Assembly: GCF_000177535.2 (NCBI RefSeq)
Contig: NC_015673.1
Span: 496,001 to 560,000 of the forward strand
DNA from: Corynebacterium resistens DSM 45100
Lineage (GTDB): Bacteria; Actinomycetota; Actinomycetes; Mycobacteriales; Mycobacteriaceae
Direction: 5' to 3'
Length of the DNA: 64,000 nucleotides
Shown: piece after piece, positions 10,673 to 20,242 of the stretch
Numbering within the stretch: position 1 is the stretch's first letter
Layout: each line of letters opens with the position of its first letter
The notes under the pieces: generated by a model
The model's input: the letters and a program-made list of their open reading frames with translations, nothing else
What the model was told of the DNA's origin: nothing
The model's database searches: none
Program-made: the position numbers and the translations under genes

Positions 10673-12871
10673 TTACTTCTTGTCTTCCTGTGGCATGAAA
10701 CCTAGGTAGCGGGCCCATTCCTTAACAGAGTTATCGCGCGCGTAGCTGGAGTAGGAAGTGACCACCAGCTGCTTGTCTTTCGGGTAGTAGAAGAGCGACT
10801 CATTACCAGCAGATGTGGAAGAACTGCCCTTCGGGGAGAGGTACTGCACTTCTGCCCAGCCATTACCGGCCTCTTGGATCATGTTCTTCTGGTAGTTGGA
10901 GTTTCCTTGGTACCACTGGTAGATCTTTTCGGCATCATCACCCGTTGCAACGTAGGTGTAGGAATAACCAGTGGATTCCTTCAGGTCTTTGGAAACCTGG
11001 TTATCCAGGAACCTGCATTTCCACATCTCTGCGGGCAGCTTGTCACTGGAGCTGGAGGAAGAACTGCCGACTTTATCCGTGTCGCAGGTATAGATGCGGT
11101 TATAGAACTGAGTTGGCATTACGCCCTTGACCTCAGGAGCCAAGATCGTCAATGCCTTGTAGTTTTCGGAATCTTCGGGGGCAGCCTGATCTGGGATAGT
11201 GGTGGCCTCGGAGAACTTGTCCAAACCATTTGGGCTGGCAGTGAGTTTGTTGACGACGAAGAAACCACCTACCAACACCAAAAGGGCAGCCAGTGCGGCA
11301 CCTGTGACTTTCTTGTTTCTTGTCAACAATTGAGCAGCTGCAGAAGCACGGGATGCTGGAGCATTGGGCTTGGTGCCACCATAGCCGTACGCCTGTGAAC
11401 CTGCGGACTGCTGACCATAATTGGCAACACCGTACTGGCCTTGTCCCTGATTCTGCTGTCCGGGGTTTCCGTAGCTGTTTCCGTAGCTGTTGTTAATCGC
11501 GGACCCATTGTTTCCGTAGGCGTTACCCGAAGCCTGCTGTGTGGGCGCTCCGTATGCATTCATGGATCGGTCAGTGTTCGACCCAAACGGATTTGAGGGA
11601 ACAGATCCATCAGCAGAATTACCCATTGCCGAACTTGCACCAGCTACGCCGGCAGTGGTTCCAGCAGCACTTGCAGCTCCGGCGGCCGCGGCAAAGGGAA
11701 GCGAGCCACTCGCACCGTTATTGGCACGGAATTCCGCTGTGTGCGGTACTTCCTCCCCGGTGAAACCGAAGAGTGTCGCTGTTAAAGCGCCGCGACACAC
11801 CACCGTTTTTGGGTCATCCAACGTCATGACGAGACCAATCTCGCTCAGACGGTTCTGAACATAGGGGATGCGCGACGAGCCACCGGTCATGAAAATGGGA
11901 GTTTCTTCAGCCTGAACCCCGGCCTGGTCCAGAGCAGCCCGAGTTAGGTCAATTGCCCGATCGATACTGGGGCGAATGACTTCATTGAACTCCTCGCGGG
12001 TAATCAACAATTCCGTTTCGCCCTGTGGGGTGGAAACGGCAATCGTCGCATTCGTGGTGTCGGAGAGCATCTCCTTCGCTTCGCGAATGTTGTCCTGCAG
12101 CGTATGAGTTACGGACGCGGGAGCGGTCTGCAAGGAATCCGCCAAATCGGGATCATCCTGCTCGATTTGTTGTAGTGCCCAGCGGTACAACAAATTGTCC
12201 ACGGTCCGTCCGCCAATGGAGTTATCGCCCTTGGCAGCCGTGACCTGGAAGTTGCCGTCGCTCAAGGCTTTGAGGACGGCAATATCCAACGTGCCGCCAC
12301 CGAAGTCGAAAACGACGACGTGCCCATCGTTAGAAATCTGGTTCTGGCTGGCGTAATGGATGGCGGCCGCACGAGGTTCCGAAAGGGTGCGGATCTTGCT
12401 GCGCTCCACGCCGATGCTTTCGGCAGCGCTGATGAGCTGCTCAATTGAATGTGGAGACCACGCTTCCGGATGTGTCAGCGTTACAGAAGTTGGCTCTTGA
12501 TCGGCATGCTGCTTCATGCCCACGCGCAATGCGGTGCCAATAACCGTGCCGACTACCTCATGGATCGGTAGATTTTCGCCAGCTACCTGCACCATTTCAT
12601 GGTCGATATAGCGTTTAGGAGATAACAGGAGCCGGGAAGCATCCCGTCGTGTCTTCGCTAGCGCGGCGTCGCCCGTGAGCAAGTTGATACTAGACGAGTG
12701 CGAAGCTGCACTGTCGTCCAAGTAAACAGCCGATGGCATGAGGTTGGAACGGTGCGTTAGGGCTAGTGCCTCCACCATGCCCGATGCAGGGGAGGTGTGG
12801 GCCGCTGCCGTATTCGACGTTCCGAAGTCGATGGCAAAATGCCACGTTGAATCCTTGGGTGTTGGCACCAT
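10673..12871 (-). CDS. Membrane-anchored Hsp70-family ATPase with extracytoplasmic C-terminal domain
   Basis: 732 aa. Residues about 8-370 form an actin/Hsp70 ATPase: phosphate-1 I-D-F-G-T-S-N-T-A-A-A, phosphate-2 V-F-D-F-G-G-G-T-L-D-I-A near 187, and adenosine motif F-M-T-G-G-S-S-R-I-P near 325. There is no substrate-binding domain of DnaK type. Instead an Ala-rich stretch, then a Gly/Asn/Gln/Tyr-rich low-complexity region (about 415-505), then one TM helix (A-L-A-A-L-L-V-L-V-G-G-F-F-V-V, about 523-543) and a roughly 190-residue C-terminal domain with two Cys (I-Y-T-C-D and W-K-C-R-F) that would lie outside the membrane. Last gene of a three-gene minus-strand operon after the two dynamin-like genes; a T-tract terminator follows. 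An ATP-driven chaperone or scaffold at the envelope is an inference. Confidence 0.88.
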   Translation of the reverse strand: MVPTPKDSTWHFAIDFGTSNTAAAHTSPASGMVEALALTHRSNLMPSAVYLDDSAASHSSSINLLTGDAALAKTRRDASRLLLSPKRYIDHEMVQVAGENLPIHEVVGTVIGTALRVGMKQHADQEPTSVTLTHPEAWSPHSIEQLISAAESIGVERSKIRTLSEPRAAAIHYASQNQISNDGHVVVFDFGGGTLDIAVLKALSDGNFQVTAAKGDNSIGGRTVDNLLYRWALQQIEQDDPDLADSLQTAPASVTHTLQDNIREAKEMLSDTTNATIAVSTPQGETELLITREEFNEVIRPSIDRAIDLTRAALDQAGVQAEETPIFMTGGSSRIPYVQNRLSEIGLVMTLDDPKTVVCRGALTATLFGFTGEEVPHTAEFRANNGASGSLPFAAAAGAASAAGTTAGVAGASSAMGNSADGSVPSNPFGSNTDRSMNAYGAPTQQASGNAYGNNGSAINNSYGNSYGNPGQQNQGQGQYGVANYGQQSAGSQAYGYGGTKPNAPASRASAAAQLLTRNKKVTGAALAALLVLVGGFFVVNKLTASPNGLDKFSEATTIPDQAAPEDSENYKALTILAPEVKGVMPTQFYNRIYTCDTDKVGSSSSSSSDKLPAEMWKCRFLDNQVSKDLKESTGYSYTYVATGDDAEKIYQWYQGNSNYQKNMIQEAGNGWAEVQYLSPKGSSSTSAGNESLFYYPKDKQLVVTSYSSYARDNSVKEWARYLGFMPQEDKK

Positions 12872-13038
12872 TGGTTGTCCTTGTTCTATATACGAAATGG
12901 AAACTAACAGTAATTCAATAGCCTAGGGGGTGCTGTTAGTTCCCGCAGATTATTTATCTAACACCTTTGGGGGTAGCTGGGGGAGCGCTGGCAGATTTCT
13001 TTCCGACGCCACCCTCAGCTGCTAACGTTTGCCCCTTT

Positions 13039-14478
13039 TTAATGCAAAGCCTCCAGTGCGGACTGGCATGCCGCAACCAGCCGCTCGCGTGCTTCATCTT
13101 CAGCTGCGGATAGCGAAGACATCGCGAGATTATGCAGTTGTTGAATTTCCTGCTGCAATACTGCACGAACTTCTTCGGTAGGGGTGTCCGGCGATAGGCC
13201 GACAACCTGTGCCGGAGTATCGGCGGCGATTGCTTGGCGCAGGAATGGAAGCAAGCTGGAAGAAGGATTGGTGGCGTACGTATCCCGGTAGCTGCGGTAC
13301 AACACTACGTAGTGCATGGCTGGCTGCGTCGTAATAACAGAGTGTACCCACCGCACGTGTTCGCGGTCCGGGTGGTTGTTGGCCAAGTCCTGCAGAATGT
13401 CCAGCACACGCACGGCGCGCTGCAAGACTGCATAGTAGGAGAGCTCGCCGATCAGGATCTCCGTCAGCTGCGCCAACCCTGAAACCTCGGTCATCCATTC
13501 GACCAACCCCGCTGCGCCACGCTCCGCAGCGATACGACGGCCAGCCAAGAACCCATACTCGCCGAGGATATCTAGCAATCCATCGCGTTGTTCGGCGGAA
13601 AGGGCCACTCCGGCCTCGCGGGGATCTTCCAGTTCGAGGACGTCTAGAACTTGGTCTCGGTCCAGTTCGGAAAGAGTAGCCAAGTCGCGCGCCACAGCTG
13701 TGTTTACCCGTCCGGTGAGTGCGGATTCCGCCATCAAACCCGAAAGCGGTAACACGGTGTACACGGCCCCACCAAGCTCGCTAGCAATGCGCGAAGCATG
13801 GGAGCGAGCATGATCCAAAGGATCATTGTGGCCGAATGCGCCTGCGCCGAACGAATCAGCACGGGAGAGTACTCCCACGGTCGTCAAGGGAGTCATACCC
13901 AGCTGGGAAAGTAGCTCCAATTCGTCTTCACGTGGGGTGGAATCCGAAAGGAAGACCACGGAGTCCGCCCAAGAACTCGCCCGAGTTGTGTCTTTACGCC
14001 CCTCCACCAGCACACGTTTCGTGCGGGCTTCGTTCTCGACTGTTAGCGTGGCTGTACCAGGGGTATCGATTAGAGTCAGGCGCTCCAGCCGTGCATTGGG
14101 GAGGTATTGATCGATGTAATCGACCTCATTCAGCGGCATAGGCAACTGTGTCAGAGGGCCGTCACTGAGGGGGATTCGCTCCACTTGACCATGGTGCCCA
14201 CGCACCTCTGCCCGTGCCGGCGCGCCGTTACGGTAGATGCTCACTGTCATCGTGCATTCCAACGCATCAGTCGCGGCGATCTTGTTCTCCGTCAAGGCGT
14301 TCACCAAAGTGGACTTGCCGGATTTCAACCGCCCCACAACCGCCACCCGCGGTGGCCGACTGACCATTTCGAAAAGCTCACGAGCCTCTTCCGCCAGTGC
14401 TGGCGAACCCTTCCCCAAGGCTTCGATGGTCTGCCGTAGCAGAGTTGTTAGCTCAAAAACTCGTCTATCTGTGCTCAT
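13039..14478 (-). CDS. Dynamin-family GTPase, IniC-like
   Basis: 479 aa. The GTPase domain has G1 G-R-L-K-S-G-K-S-T (about residues 49-57), a likely G2 Thr in A-L-E-C-T-M-T-V, and G3 D-T-P-G-T-A. G4 is degenerate (S-R-A-D in V-L-S-R-A-D-S-F). The rest is helical without an obvious TM segment. Size and the tandem arrangement with a larger dynamin-like gene upstream match mycobacterial iniA-iniC, where the products are bacterial dynamin-like proteins linked to envelope stress and isoniazid tolerance. The start is 48 bp after the upstream gene's stop, so an operon is likely. Which membrane is remodelled cannot be seen here. Confidence 0.88.
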   Translation of the reverse strand: MSTDRRVFELTTLLRQTIEALGKGSPALAEEARELFEMVSRPPRVAVVGRLKSGKSTLVNALTENKIAATDALECTMTVSIYRNGAPARAEVRGHHGQVERIPLSDGPLTQLPMPLNEVDYIDQYLPNARLERLTLIDTPGTATLTVENEARTKRVLVEGRKDTTRASSWADSVVFLSDSTPREDELELLSQLGMTPLTTVGVLSRADSFGAGAFGHNDPLDHARSHASRIASELGGAVYTVLPLSGLMAESALTGRVNTAVARDLATLSELDRDQVLDVLELEDPREAGVALSAEQRDGLLDILGEYGFLAGRRIAAERGAAGLVEWMTEVSGLAQLTEILIGELSYYAVLQRAVRVLDILQDLANNHPDREHVRWVHSVITTQPAMHYVVLYRSYRDTYATNPSSSLLPFLRQAIAADTPAQVVGLSPDTPTEEVRAVLQQEIQQLHNLAMSSLSAAEDEARERLVAACQSALEALH

Positions 14479-14526
14479 ATCCGTGCTTTCATCGTGTGTA
14501 ATTAGCCGAAGAAGTCGGTGCCTGGG

Positions 14527-16389
14527 CTAGTGGGCGTGCATTACTTGTTGGAGGCTGCGGTCAGATTTCGCTTGCAAAACCTCGCGGTGGTTGCGCAGTT
14601 CCACGATGGTTTGGTCGATGATCTCCCCGTTGCGCTTCAACCGCGCAACAGTTTGCCGGCGTTCGTTTTCGCTTTCTTGGGCGATGCGCTGCGCTTCGCC
14701 AATCTTGGTCTGCAATTCCTTGAGCTCGTTGCGCAGGCGGGCGCGGTGCTTCAGCATGGTTTCAGTACGCCCAGTGGTGATGGCGGTATCGAACATGCGC
14801 ACCGTTGCCATCCGCGTGGTTGCGATTGTCTCGCGCAACCATGTCAACAGGTGTTGCTTACCGTTGCGCATCGCACGGTATCCCATGTTCACGCCGATCC
14901 ACGCCGCAGCTGCTAGCGGAGCTAGCGGAATTACTACAGTCAGCGCCGACCCACCGACGAGACCCATGGTGAGCACACTGGGATCCACCAAGTTCGCGGT
15001 TTTCTTTTCCACTTCATGGCTGCGTGTTTCTGGTGGCACTAGAGCCATCATGATCTGGTGGTTGACCTCATCCATGAGCTCCGGATGGCCACCCAACAGC
15101 TGGCTGGCATGCTGCCCGATGGTATCGATCATGCGGGAGACCGAATTCTCCATAATCTGGCGCAGCTCAACCTCAATCTGGCTGGTGAATACCTGGGGCT
15201 TGGTACGCAGAATGCGCATGCCTTCTTTATTGATCCGTTGAGTCCAACGCTGGCTCAATTCATCCAGCTGATGGTCCAACTCCGCCGAGGCTTGGTTGCG
15301 GGCAAGGGCGATATCACGCTGGAACAGCTGTTCCCATTCGGAAGTCTGCGCGCGATAGTCTTCCAGTTTAGTGCGCTCTTCCTCTAGCTCCCGCACGGCA
15401 TCGGAGGTGTTCTCGTGCAGCTTGAGGTCTTGGGTGTTACTGGAGGCGATCTGCCGCAAACCACTGAGCGTGATGTCTAGCGCCGTCTTCGTGCCGAGAT
15501 CGTCAGGGCGATTGACATGCAAGGTAATGAGGTCACGAAGCTTGGCGATGCCACTGCGTTGCTCGATTTCTCGCTTCTTTTCTTCCGACGCCGCGTTTTG
15601 CGCATCGAGGGCTCGCAGCGAGGAAACGCCTACCACCGGTATATCCAGGCCGAGGTGGTTAGCGATGAGGCGCTGATTGTCAGCCTCGATTGCGCGCCAC
15701 CGACGAATGTTCTTGTCCGTCTTGGTCAATGCGACGATTACGCTTCCGACTTGGTCGTAGGCCGTGCGAAGAATCTCCATCTCAGGGGAAGTAATAGGAC
15801 TGGACGCGTCACAGACCATCAACAAGACTCCTGCGTTCCGTGCCTCTGCAAGCGCTGCATTGATGGCGTGCTTGTCCAGCCCTCCCACTCCTGGGGTGTC
15901 AATGATCACCGATTTGGTCATCGACTTCGCTGGAACGCGCAGTTCAGCAGCGCTGGGGAGTTGTTGGACCTCTTGGCTGTCCTTATTCAACTTCTCGAAG
16001 CGTTTAACCGCTTCGTGCGTTACCCAATTATCCAGCTCTCCGGGGTCGATGGGATCTCGACGGTCACCGCGGACCAAAGCGGCGGATACCCCGGTGGCGT
16101 CGGGTAAAGAAGGATCCACGAAGACACGGATAGGCGCGCTAGTGGCGGTGGAGACGCTGACGGGCAGGAGATCTGGATAGCCAATGAGGGCATTGACCAA
16201 GCTGGATTTTCCCCGCTTAACTTCGCCGACGATGACAACTGTGGAAGTGCGGAACTTCGTGTCTATCAGGCATTGCGCACGATTGGCGATATCGGTGAGT
16301 TGATAGCGGCGGCAAATATCCGCGCCTCGGGTGATACTGCTGCGGATATCGCGGGCGGTCTCCGCTAGTTGAGGAGACGTGGGGGACAC
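14527..16389 (-). CDS. Dynamin-family GTPase, IniA-like
   Basis: 620 aa from the GTG at 16389, chosen because GGAGG sits 7 bases upstream; the frame is open to 16857 but that part has no protein character. G1 is G-E-V-K-R-G-K-S-S (about residue 53), G3 D-T-P-G-V-G-G, G4 T-K-T-D. A hydrophobic Gly/Ala-rich hairpin (V-G-G-S-A-L-T-V-V-I-P-L-A-P-L-A-A-A-A-W, about residues 455-490) could be the membrane paddle, followed by a C-terminal coiled coil rich in R/E/Q. This is the architecture of mycobacterial IniA, a membrane-fission dynamin. First gene of the iniA-iniC-Hsp70 operon. One copy of the recurrent GGCGTCGG motif family falls in the coding sequence at 15585-15592 and another at 16096-16103. 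Confidence 0.88.
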   Translation of the reverse strand: MSPTSPQLAETARDIRSSITRGADICRRYQLTDIANRAQCLIDTKFRTSTVVIVGEVKRGKSSLVNALIGYPDLLPVSVSTATSAPIRVFVDPSLPDATGVSAALVRGDRRDPIDPGELDNWVTHEAVKRFEKLNKDSQEVQQLPSAAELRVPAKSMTKSVIIDTPGVGGLDKHAINAALAEARNAGVLLMVCDASSPITSPEMEILRTAYDQVGSVIVALTKTDKNIRRWRAIEADNQRLIANHLGLDIPVVGVSSLRALDAQNAASEEKKREIEQRSGIAKLRDLITLHVNRPDDLGTKTALDITLSGLRQIASSNTQDLKLHENTSDAVRELEEERTKLEDYRAQTSEWEQLFQRDIALARNQASAELDHQLDELSQRWTQRINKEGMRILRTKPQVFTSQIEVELRQIMENSVSRMIDTIGQHASQLLGGHPELMDEVNHQIMMALVPPETRSHEVEKKTANLVDPSVLTMGLVGGSALTVVIPLAPLAAAAWIGVNMGYRAMRNGKQHLLTWLRETIATTRMATVRMFDTAITTGRTETMLKHRARLRNELKELQTKIGEAQRIAQESENERRQTVARLKRNGEIIDQTIVELRNHREVLQAKSDRSLQQVMHAH

Positions 16390-16826
16390 GAGGTTGCCTC
16401 CAATGTTGGTGTGTGGGTTGGTTCGGACTTCGCAAGAAACTATAGACCCATCACCACAATAATGAGAGATGAATCCAAAATGGGGTGAGTCGCAACTGCG
16501 GATTCGGGTGGGAAAATATTTTTCACAGTCGTTTTTACCCCCGTCTGTGTCGCAGTGGAATTGGGGATAAATATGCTTTGAGCAGGGGTGGCTTTGAATG
16601 ATTTTTATTGGGTGTGGCGGGTTTTCACCCCCATGGGAACCTTTGTGGGGTGGAGCTGCATTCAACAATTGCCAAGAGGAAATGAGCTTCTTCGGCGATA
16701 CTGGAGAGACCTTCAGATGCGACACTCGCGGAAAACGAAAAAGCCCGCAGAACTCAGATGAAGGCGACGTAAACCCCACATTTTCATAGTCGGCCTTCGA
16801 CACAATACCTAGACAGGAGAGAAACA
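16390..16826. other. Divergent intergenic region between IniA-like and Asp-repeat genes
   Basis: 437 bp. It must contain promoters in both directions. A strong RBS (CAGGAG at about 16815) precedes the plus-strand gene and GGAGG the minus-strand gene. I see no hairpin, operator palindrome or small gene that I can defend. Confidence 0.5.
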
Positions 16827-17978
16827 ATGTCCGATCAGAACAACGCCCCAGCTGCAACCCCTAACCAGGCTCCACAGAACACCCAGAGCGCGCAAGACAA
16901 GTTCACCATCACCGACAACGAGGGCCACAAGGTTCACGGCAACGTACTTGGTGCGCAGGATACTGATTCTGACGGCAAGGCCGATAAGTTCCAGGTGGAT
17001 CTGAACAACGATGGTCGCGCTGACGCTACTGTCTACGACAAGGACGAAGACGGCAAGGTGGACCGTGTTGAGATGGACCGTGACGGTGACTCGGTTACCG
17101 ATACCGTCATGACCTCCACCACCGACAACGGTCGCTTGAACCAGGTTGAAAAGGACACCAACAATGATGGTCGCCTGGACACCCGCGGTCGCGACACGAA
17201 CGATGACGGCAAGATTGACAAGGTTGAGATGGATACCGATGGCGACGGTAAGGCCGACGTCAAGGTAGAGGACTACAACGCTGACGGTCGAGTCGATCAC
17301 ATCAGCTATGACGTTGATGGCGATGGCACCACGGATTACCGTGAGGCGGATACCAACTACAACGGCAAGGTCGACCTCACCCACGGTGATGGCGCTCCTA
17401 CCGCAGCCCAGCAAGCCGCTGTAGATCGCGTCACCGGCACCAATCCTGCGCAGGGTTCTCAGGACCAAGCACATCCAGCACCGAATGCTGCACAACCGGA
17501 AGCGCCTAAGCAGGACGACAAGGCTGCAGACAAGGACGACAAGACTGCGGCGCAGGATGACAAGGCAGCCTCCCATGGTCAGGACCAAGCTACCCAGCCA
17601 GCTGCGGATCACCAGACCCCGCAGGGCGGAACCAAGGTTGACCTAGATGGTGACGGCCTCGCTGACGGCATCGCTTACGACACCAACCATGACGGACGCA
17701 CCGACATGCTGGAGCTGGATTCCAATGGCGACCACCGCACCGACACTATGTTGGTGGATTCTAACCACGACGGTCGCGTAGACCAGGTTCACGTTGACCT
17801 GGACGGTGACGGCAAGTCTGACCGCGCAATGTTCGATAATGACTACGACGGTTACGCGGACCAGGTCCAGTACGATTCCAACCACAACGGTCACTACGAC
17901 CACGCTTACGATGTCCACGGAACCGACCGTGCGCCACAGATGCCAGACGCACACGGTGCTGATCAGGACATGGCTTAA
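16827..17978 (+). CDS. Asp-rich tandem-repeat protein (Ca-binding-loop-like repeats)
   Basis: 383 aa, very acidic. Two repeat blocks (about residues 40-190 and 272-370) consist of roughly 12-13-residue units of the form D-x-D-x-D-G-[KR]-x-D, e.g. D-T-D-S-D-G-K-A-D, D-L-N-N-D-G-R-A-D and D-S-N-H-D-G-R-V-D. These resemble thrombospondin type-3/dockerin-like calcium loops. They are separated by an Ala/Gln/Lys/Asp-rich linker. There is no signal peptide or TM segment, so export is not evident. Strong RBS CAGGAGAG. A terminator follows. It lies head-to-head with the IniA-like gene. Function unknown; a calcium- or cation-binding structural protein is an inference from the repeat pattern. Confidence 0.82.
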   Translation: MSDQNNAPAATPNQAPQNTQSAQDKFTITDNEGHKVHGNVLGAQDTDSDGKADKFQVDLNNDGRADATVYDKDEDGKVDRVEMDRDGDSVTDTVMTSTTDNGRLNQVEKDTNNDGRLDTRGRDTNDDGKIDKVEMDTDGDGKADVKVEDYNADGRVDHISYDVDGDGTTDYREADTNYNGKVDLTHGDGAPTAAQQAAVDRVTGTNPAQGSQDQAHPAPNAAQPEAPKQDDKAADKDDKTAAQDDKAASHGQDQATQPAADHQTPQGGTKVDLDGDGLADGIAYDTNHDGRTDMLELDSNGDHRTDTMLVDSNHDGRVDQVHVDLDGDGKSDRAMFDNDYDGYADQVQYDSNHNGHYDHAYDVHGTDRAPQMPDAHGADQDMA

Positions 17979-17990
17979 GAAATATGAGCT

Positions 17991-18018
17991 AGGGGCCCAA
18001 CCCCACCACTAGGCCCCT
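17991..18018 (+). terminator. Terminator after Asp-repeat gene
   Basis: AGGGGCC (17991-17997) pairs with GGCCCCT (18012-18018), followed by GGCTTCTGTTT. Confidence 0.6.
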
Positions 18019-18102
18019 GGCTTCTGTTTCCCAGCTTTTATTCCTCTGTCAGACAATCCCTATCCATCAGGCTCGACCTTAAACCAACCCCCCGAAAAAG
18101 GA

Positions 18103-18118
18103 CCCCGCGCAAGCGGGG
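18103..18118 (-). terminator. Terminator for dinG
   Basis: CCCCGC/GCGGGG hairpin. On the minus strand it is followed by TCCTTTTTC, so it can stop transcripts leaving the helicase gene. Confidence 0.6.
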
Positions 18119-18157
18119 CTTAACATCACTCACACCCACTCTGAGCCCTGCAGGTGA

Positions 18158-20152
18158 CTAGTCTCCCACTAGTCTGCGCAGGGCTTTTCTTACGACATCT
18201 CCGTCGGAGGTCTCCCAAAACTGTGGCATGGAAGCCCGAATATAAGAGCCGTAACGCGCGGTCGCCAAGCGGGAATCCAAAACCGCCACCACGCCTCGAT
18301 CAGTTGTGGAGCGCAGGAGGCGCCCAGCCCCTTGCGCCATTAGCAACGCAGCGTGGTTGGCGGCCACTTCCATGAATCCACTTCGGCCAGCGCTATCAAC
18401 AGCTTCTTTACGCGCTTGTCGCAGAGGATCATCCGGGCGAGGGAATGGGATACGGTCCATAATCACCAACGACAAACTGCGCCCGGGAACATCAACGCCC
18501 TGCCATAATCCGAGGGTTCCAAACAAGCAAGTTGATTCGTCATCCCGGAAACTCTCCACCAGACTGGAAAGCGAATCCTCGCCCTGCAAAAGGATCTTGT
18601 GAGGAACCACCGAACGTAAACGATTGGCCATCTGTTCGGCGGCGCGCCGGGAACTAAACAGCCCCAAGGTTCTGCCACCAGCAGCGTTGATTAACTGGGC
18701 GACTTCATCTACAGATTCATCACTAGCACCATCGCGCCCAGGGGCGGGCAGATGCCGCGCAACATAGAGGATTCCGTGCTTTGCAGCATCGAACGGCGTA
18801 CCTACGTCTAGGGTTTTCGCCCGCGAACCTACGCCCCATGAATTCAACATCGAGGTGAACCTGCCGCCGAGGGCCAAGGTTGCTGAGGTGAGCACCACGG
18901 TCGCTGATGCGAACAGGCGCTGTCTCAATAGATCTGCCACGCTCAGGGGCGCTACGCGCACGATTCTGCGTTCGTTATCGATCGAAAGCCAGACCACGTC
19001 TTCTCCGATGAGGTCGTCACTATCAGCAGTCGTGGCATCGTCTTGCGAATGGGCACTGAGAATACGCACGCATGTATCGTGTAATTCTTCCGTGGCCACA
19101 AGGATCGAAAGGCGTTCTGCGGCTTTCGCCGGATCGTTGGCGAATTCACCGGCCGGCACCTGGTTGACTTTTCGATTCGTGGACCACGCGGCGTCGCGCA
19201 AAGAAAGTAGCGCAGGTTCCAAGCCTGAAGGAACAGATGTCCAGCGCCCCACCACAGAATCATCGTTGAGTACAGCGGCTTCGAGGGCGTTGACCCATTC
19301 ATCGCCGGCCTCTTTGAGCTCGTCACCGGTGCCGTCCGGCCCGATTTTCCCGGCGCGCTTGGCCAAAATAGCCACCGCAGTTCCGGAAAGCTCGGCCGTT
19401 GCAACGTTGGTGATGCGCCCTTCCAATTCGTGGGCCTCATCGACAATGACGACCTCGTGCTCGGGCAGAACACTGTTATCCGAAATGGCGTCGATGGCCA
19501 GCAGTGCGTGGTTGGTCACCACAATGTCGGCCTCTTGAGCTTGCATTCGGGCTCTTTCAGCGAAGCACTGCTCACCGAAGGGGCAGCGGGTGGCGCCGAT
19601 ACACTCGCGGGAGGTAACGGATACTTGACGCCACGCTTGGTCCGTCACGCCCTTGTCGAGGTTGTCGCGATCCCCGTCGTCTGTCTCCCGTGCCCATTCA
19701 TGAAGGCGTGCCACTTGGCGCCCTGTGGCTGAGATTTCTCCTGGATCCAACAGCGCATCTTCCGCACTTTCGGTCTGGCCGGGAGCAGCGTTGATTTTGT
19801 TGAGACACAAATAATTGTTTCGCCCTTTAAGAATTGCATAGTCCAGTGGGCGCGGGAGGTCGTCAGCAATGGCCTTTGCGAGACGGGGAAGATCGCGTTC
19901 AACTAGTTGGCGCTGCAAGGCAATGGTTGCCGTGGAAACGATGACGGGCAACCCTTTGTCTGTGGCATGGAGAGCTGCAGGAACGAGGTACGCGAATGAT
20001 TTACCCGTGCCGGTTCCTGCTTGGACGGCGAGGTGGTTCTCGCTGTCTAGAGCATCTGCAACGGCTTTCGTCATGCGTGTTTGCCCCGCGCGGGGTTGAC
20101 CACCCAGTTTATCGATGGCCTTGGCCAACACGTCCTCTGGGGAAGTGAGCAA
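18158..20152 (-). CDS. dinG: DinG/XPD-family ATP-dependent DNA helicase
   Basis: 664-aa superfamily-2 helicase. Walker A A-G-T-G-T-G-K-S at residues 45-52, motif Ia S-T-A-T-I-A-L-Q-R-Q-L, iron-sulfur cluster cysteines (N-Y-L-C, then E-C-I-G-A-T-R-C-P-F-G-E-Q-C), Walker B V-D-E-A-H, and C-terminal motifs including G-L-W-Q-G-V-D-V-P-G and G-A-G-R-L-L-R. The family unwinds R-loops and replication-blocking structures 5'-3'. The start is a TTG at 20152 with AAAGGAG 6 bases upstream. Its place beside pncB matches M. tuberculosis dinG (Rv1329c)-pncB1 (Rv1330c), in the same orientation. Confidence 0.92.
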   Translation of the reverse strand: MLTSPEDVLAKAIDKLGGQPRAGQTRMTKAVADALDSENHLAVQAGTGTGKSFAYLVPAALHATDKGLPVIVSTATIALQRQLVERDLPRLAKAIADDLPRPLDYAILKGRNNYLCLNKINAAPGQTESAEDALLDPGEISATGRQVARLHEWARETDDGDRDNLDKGVTDQAWRQVSVTSRECIGATRCPFGEQCFAERARMQAQEADIVVTNHALLAIDAISDNSVLPEHEVVIVDEAHELEGRITNVATAELSGTAVAILAKRAGKIGPDGTGDELKEAGDEWVNALEAAVLNDDSVVGRWTSVPSGLEPALLSLRDAAWSTNRKVNQVPAGEFANDPAKAAERLSILVATEELHDTCVRILSAHSQDDATTADSDDLIGEDVVWLSIDNERRIVRVAPLSVADLLRQRLFASATVVLTSATLALGGRFTSMLNSWGVGSRAKTLDVGTPFDAAKHGILYVARHLPAPGRDGASDESVDEVAQLINAAGGRTLGLFSSRRAAEQMANRLRSVVPHKILLQGEDSLSSLVESFRDDESTCLFGTLGLWQGVDVPGRSLSLVIMDRIPFPRPDDPLRQARKEAVDSAGRSGFMEVAANHAALLMAQGAGRLLRSTTDRGVVAVLDSRLATARYGSYIRASMPQFWETSDGDVVRKALRRLVGD

Positions 20153-20186
20153 AACTCTCCTTTGGGTTGTTATTAGTTTTCTGCCG

Positions 20187-20228
20187 GGGTGTGGGGTGGG
20201 ATAGGAGGGGTGTGGGGTGGGATAGGAG
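20187..20228. repeat. Perfect 21-bp tandem duplication
   Basis: Two identical 21-bp units (20187-20207 and 20208-20228), G-rich and containing GTGGGGTGGGATAGG, between pncB and dinG. It probably arose by slippage. It lies just upstream of dinG on the coding side, so it could affect that promoter. Confidence 0.85.
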
Positions 20229-20242
20229 TGGTTTGCTCGCAG

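Noticed and set aside
16389..16857. N-terminal extension of the IniA-like protein to 776 aa
   Set aside because: GGAGG-GTG start at 16389 matches the family length; the extension overlaps the divergent gene's start.
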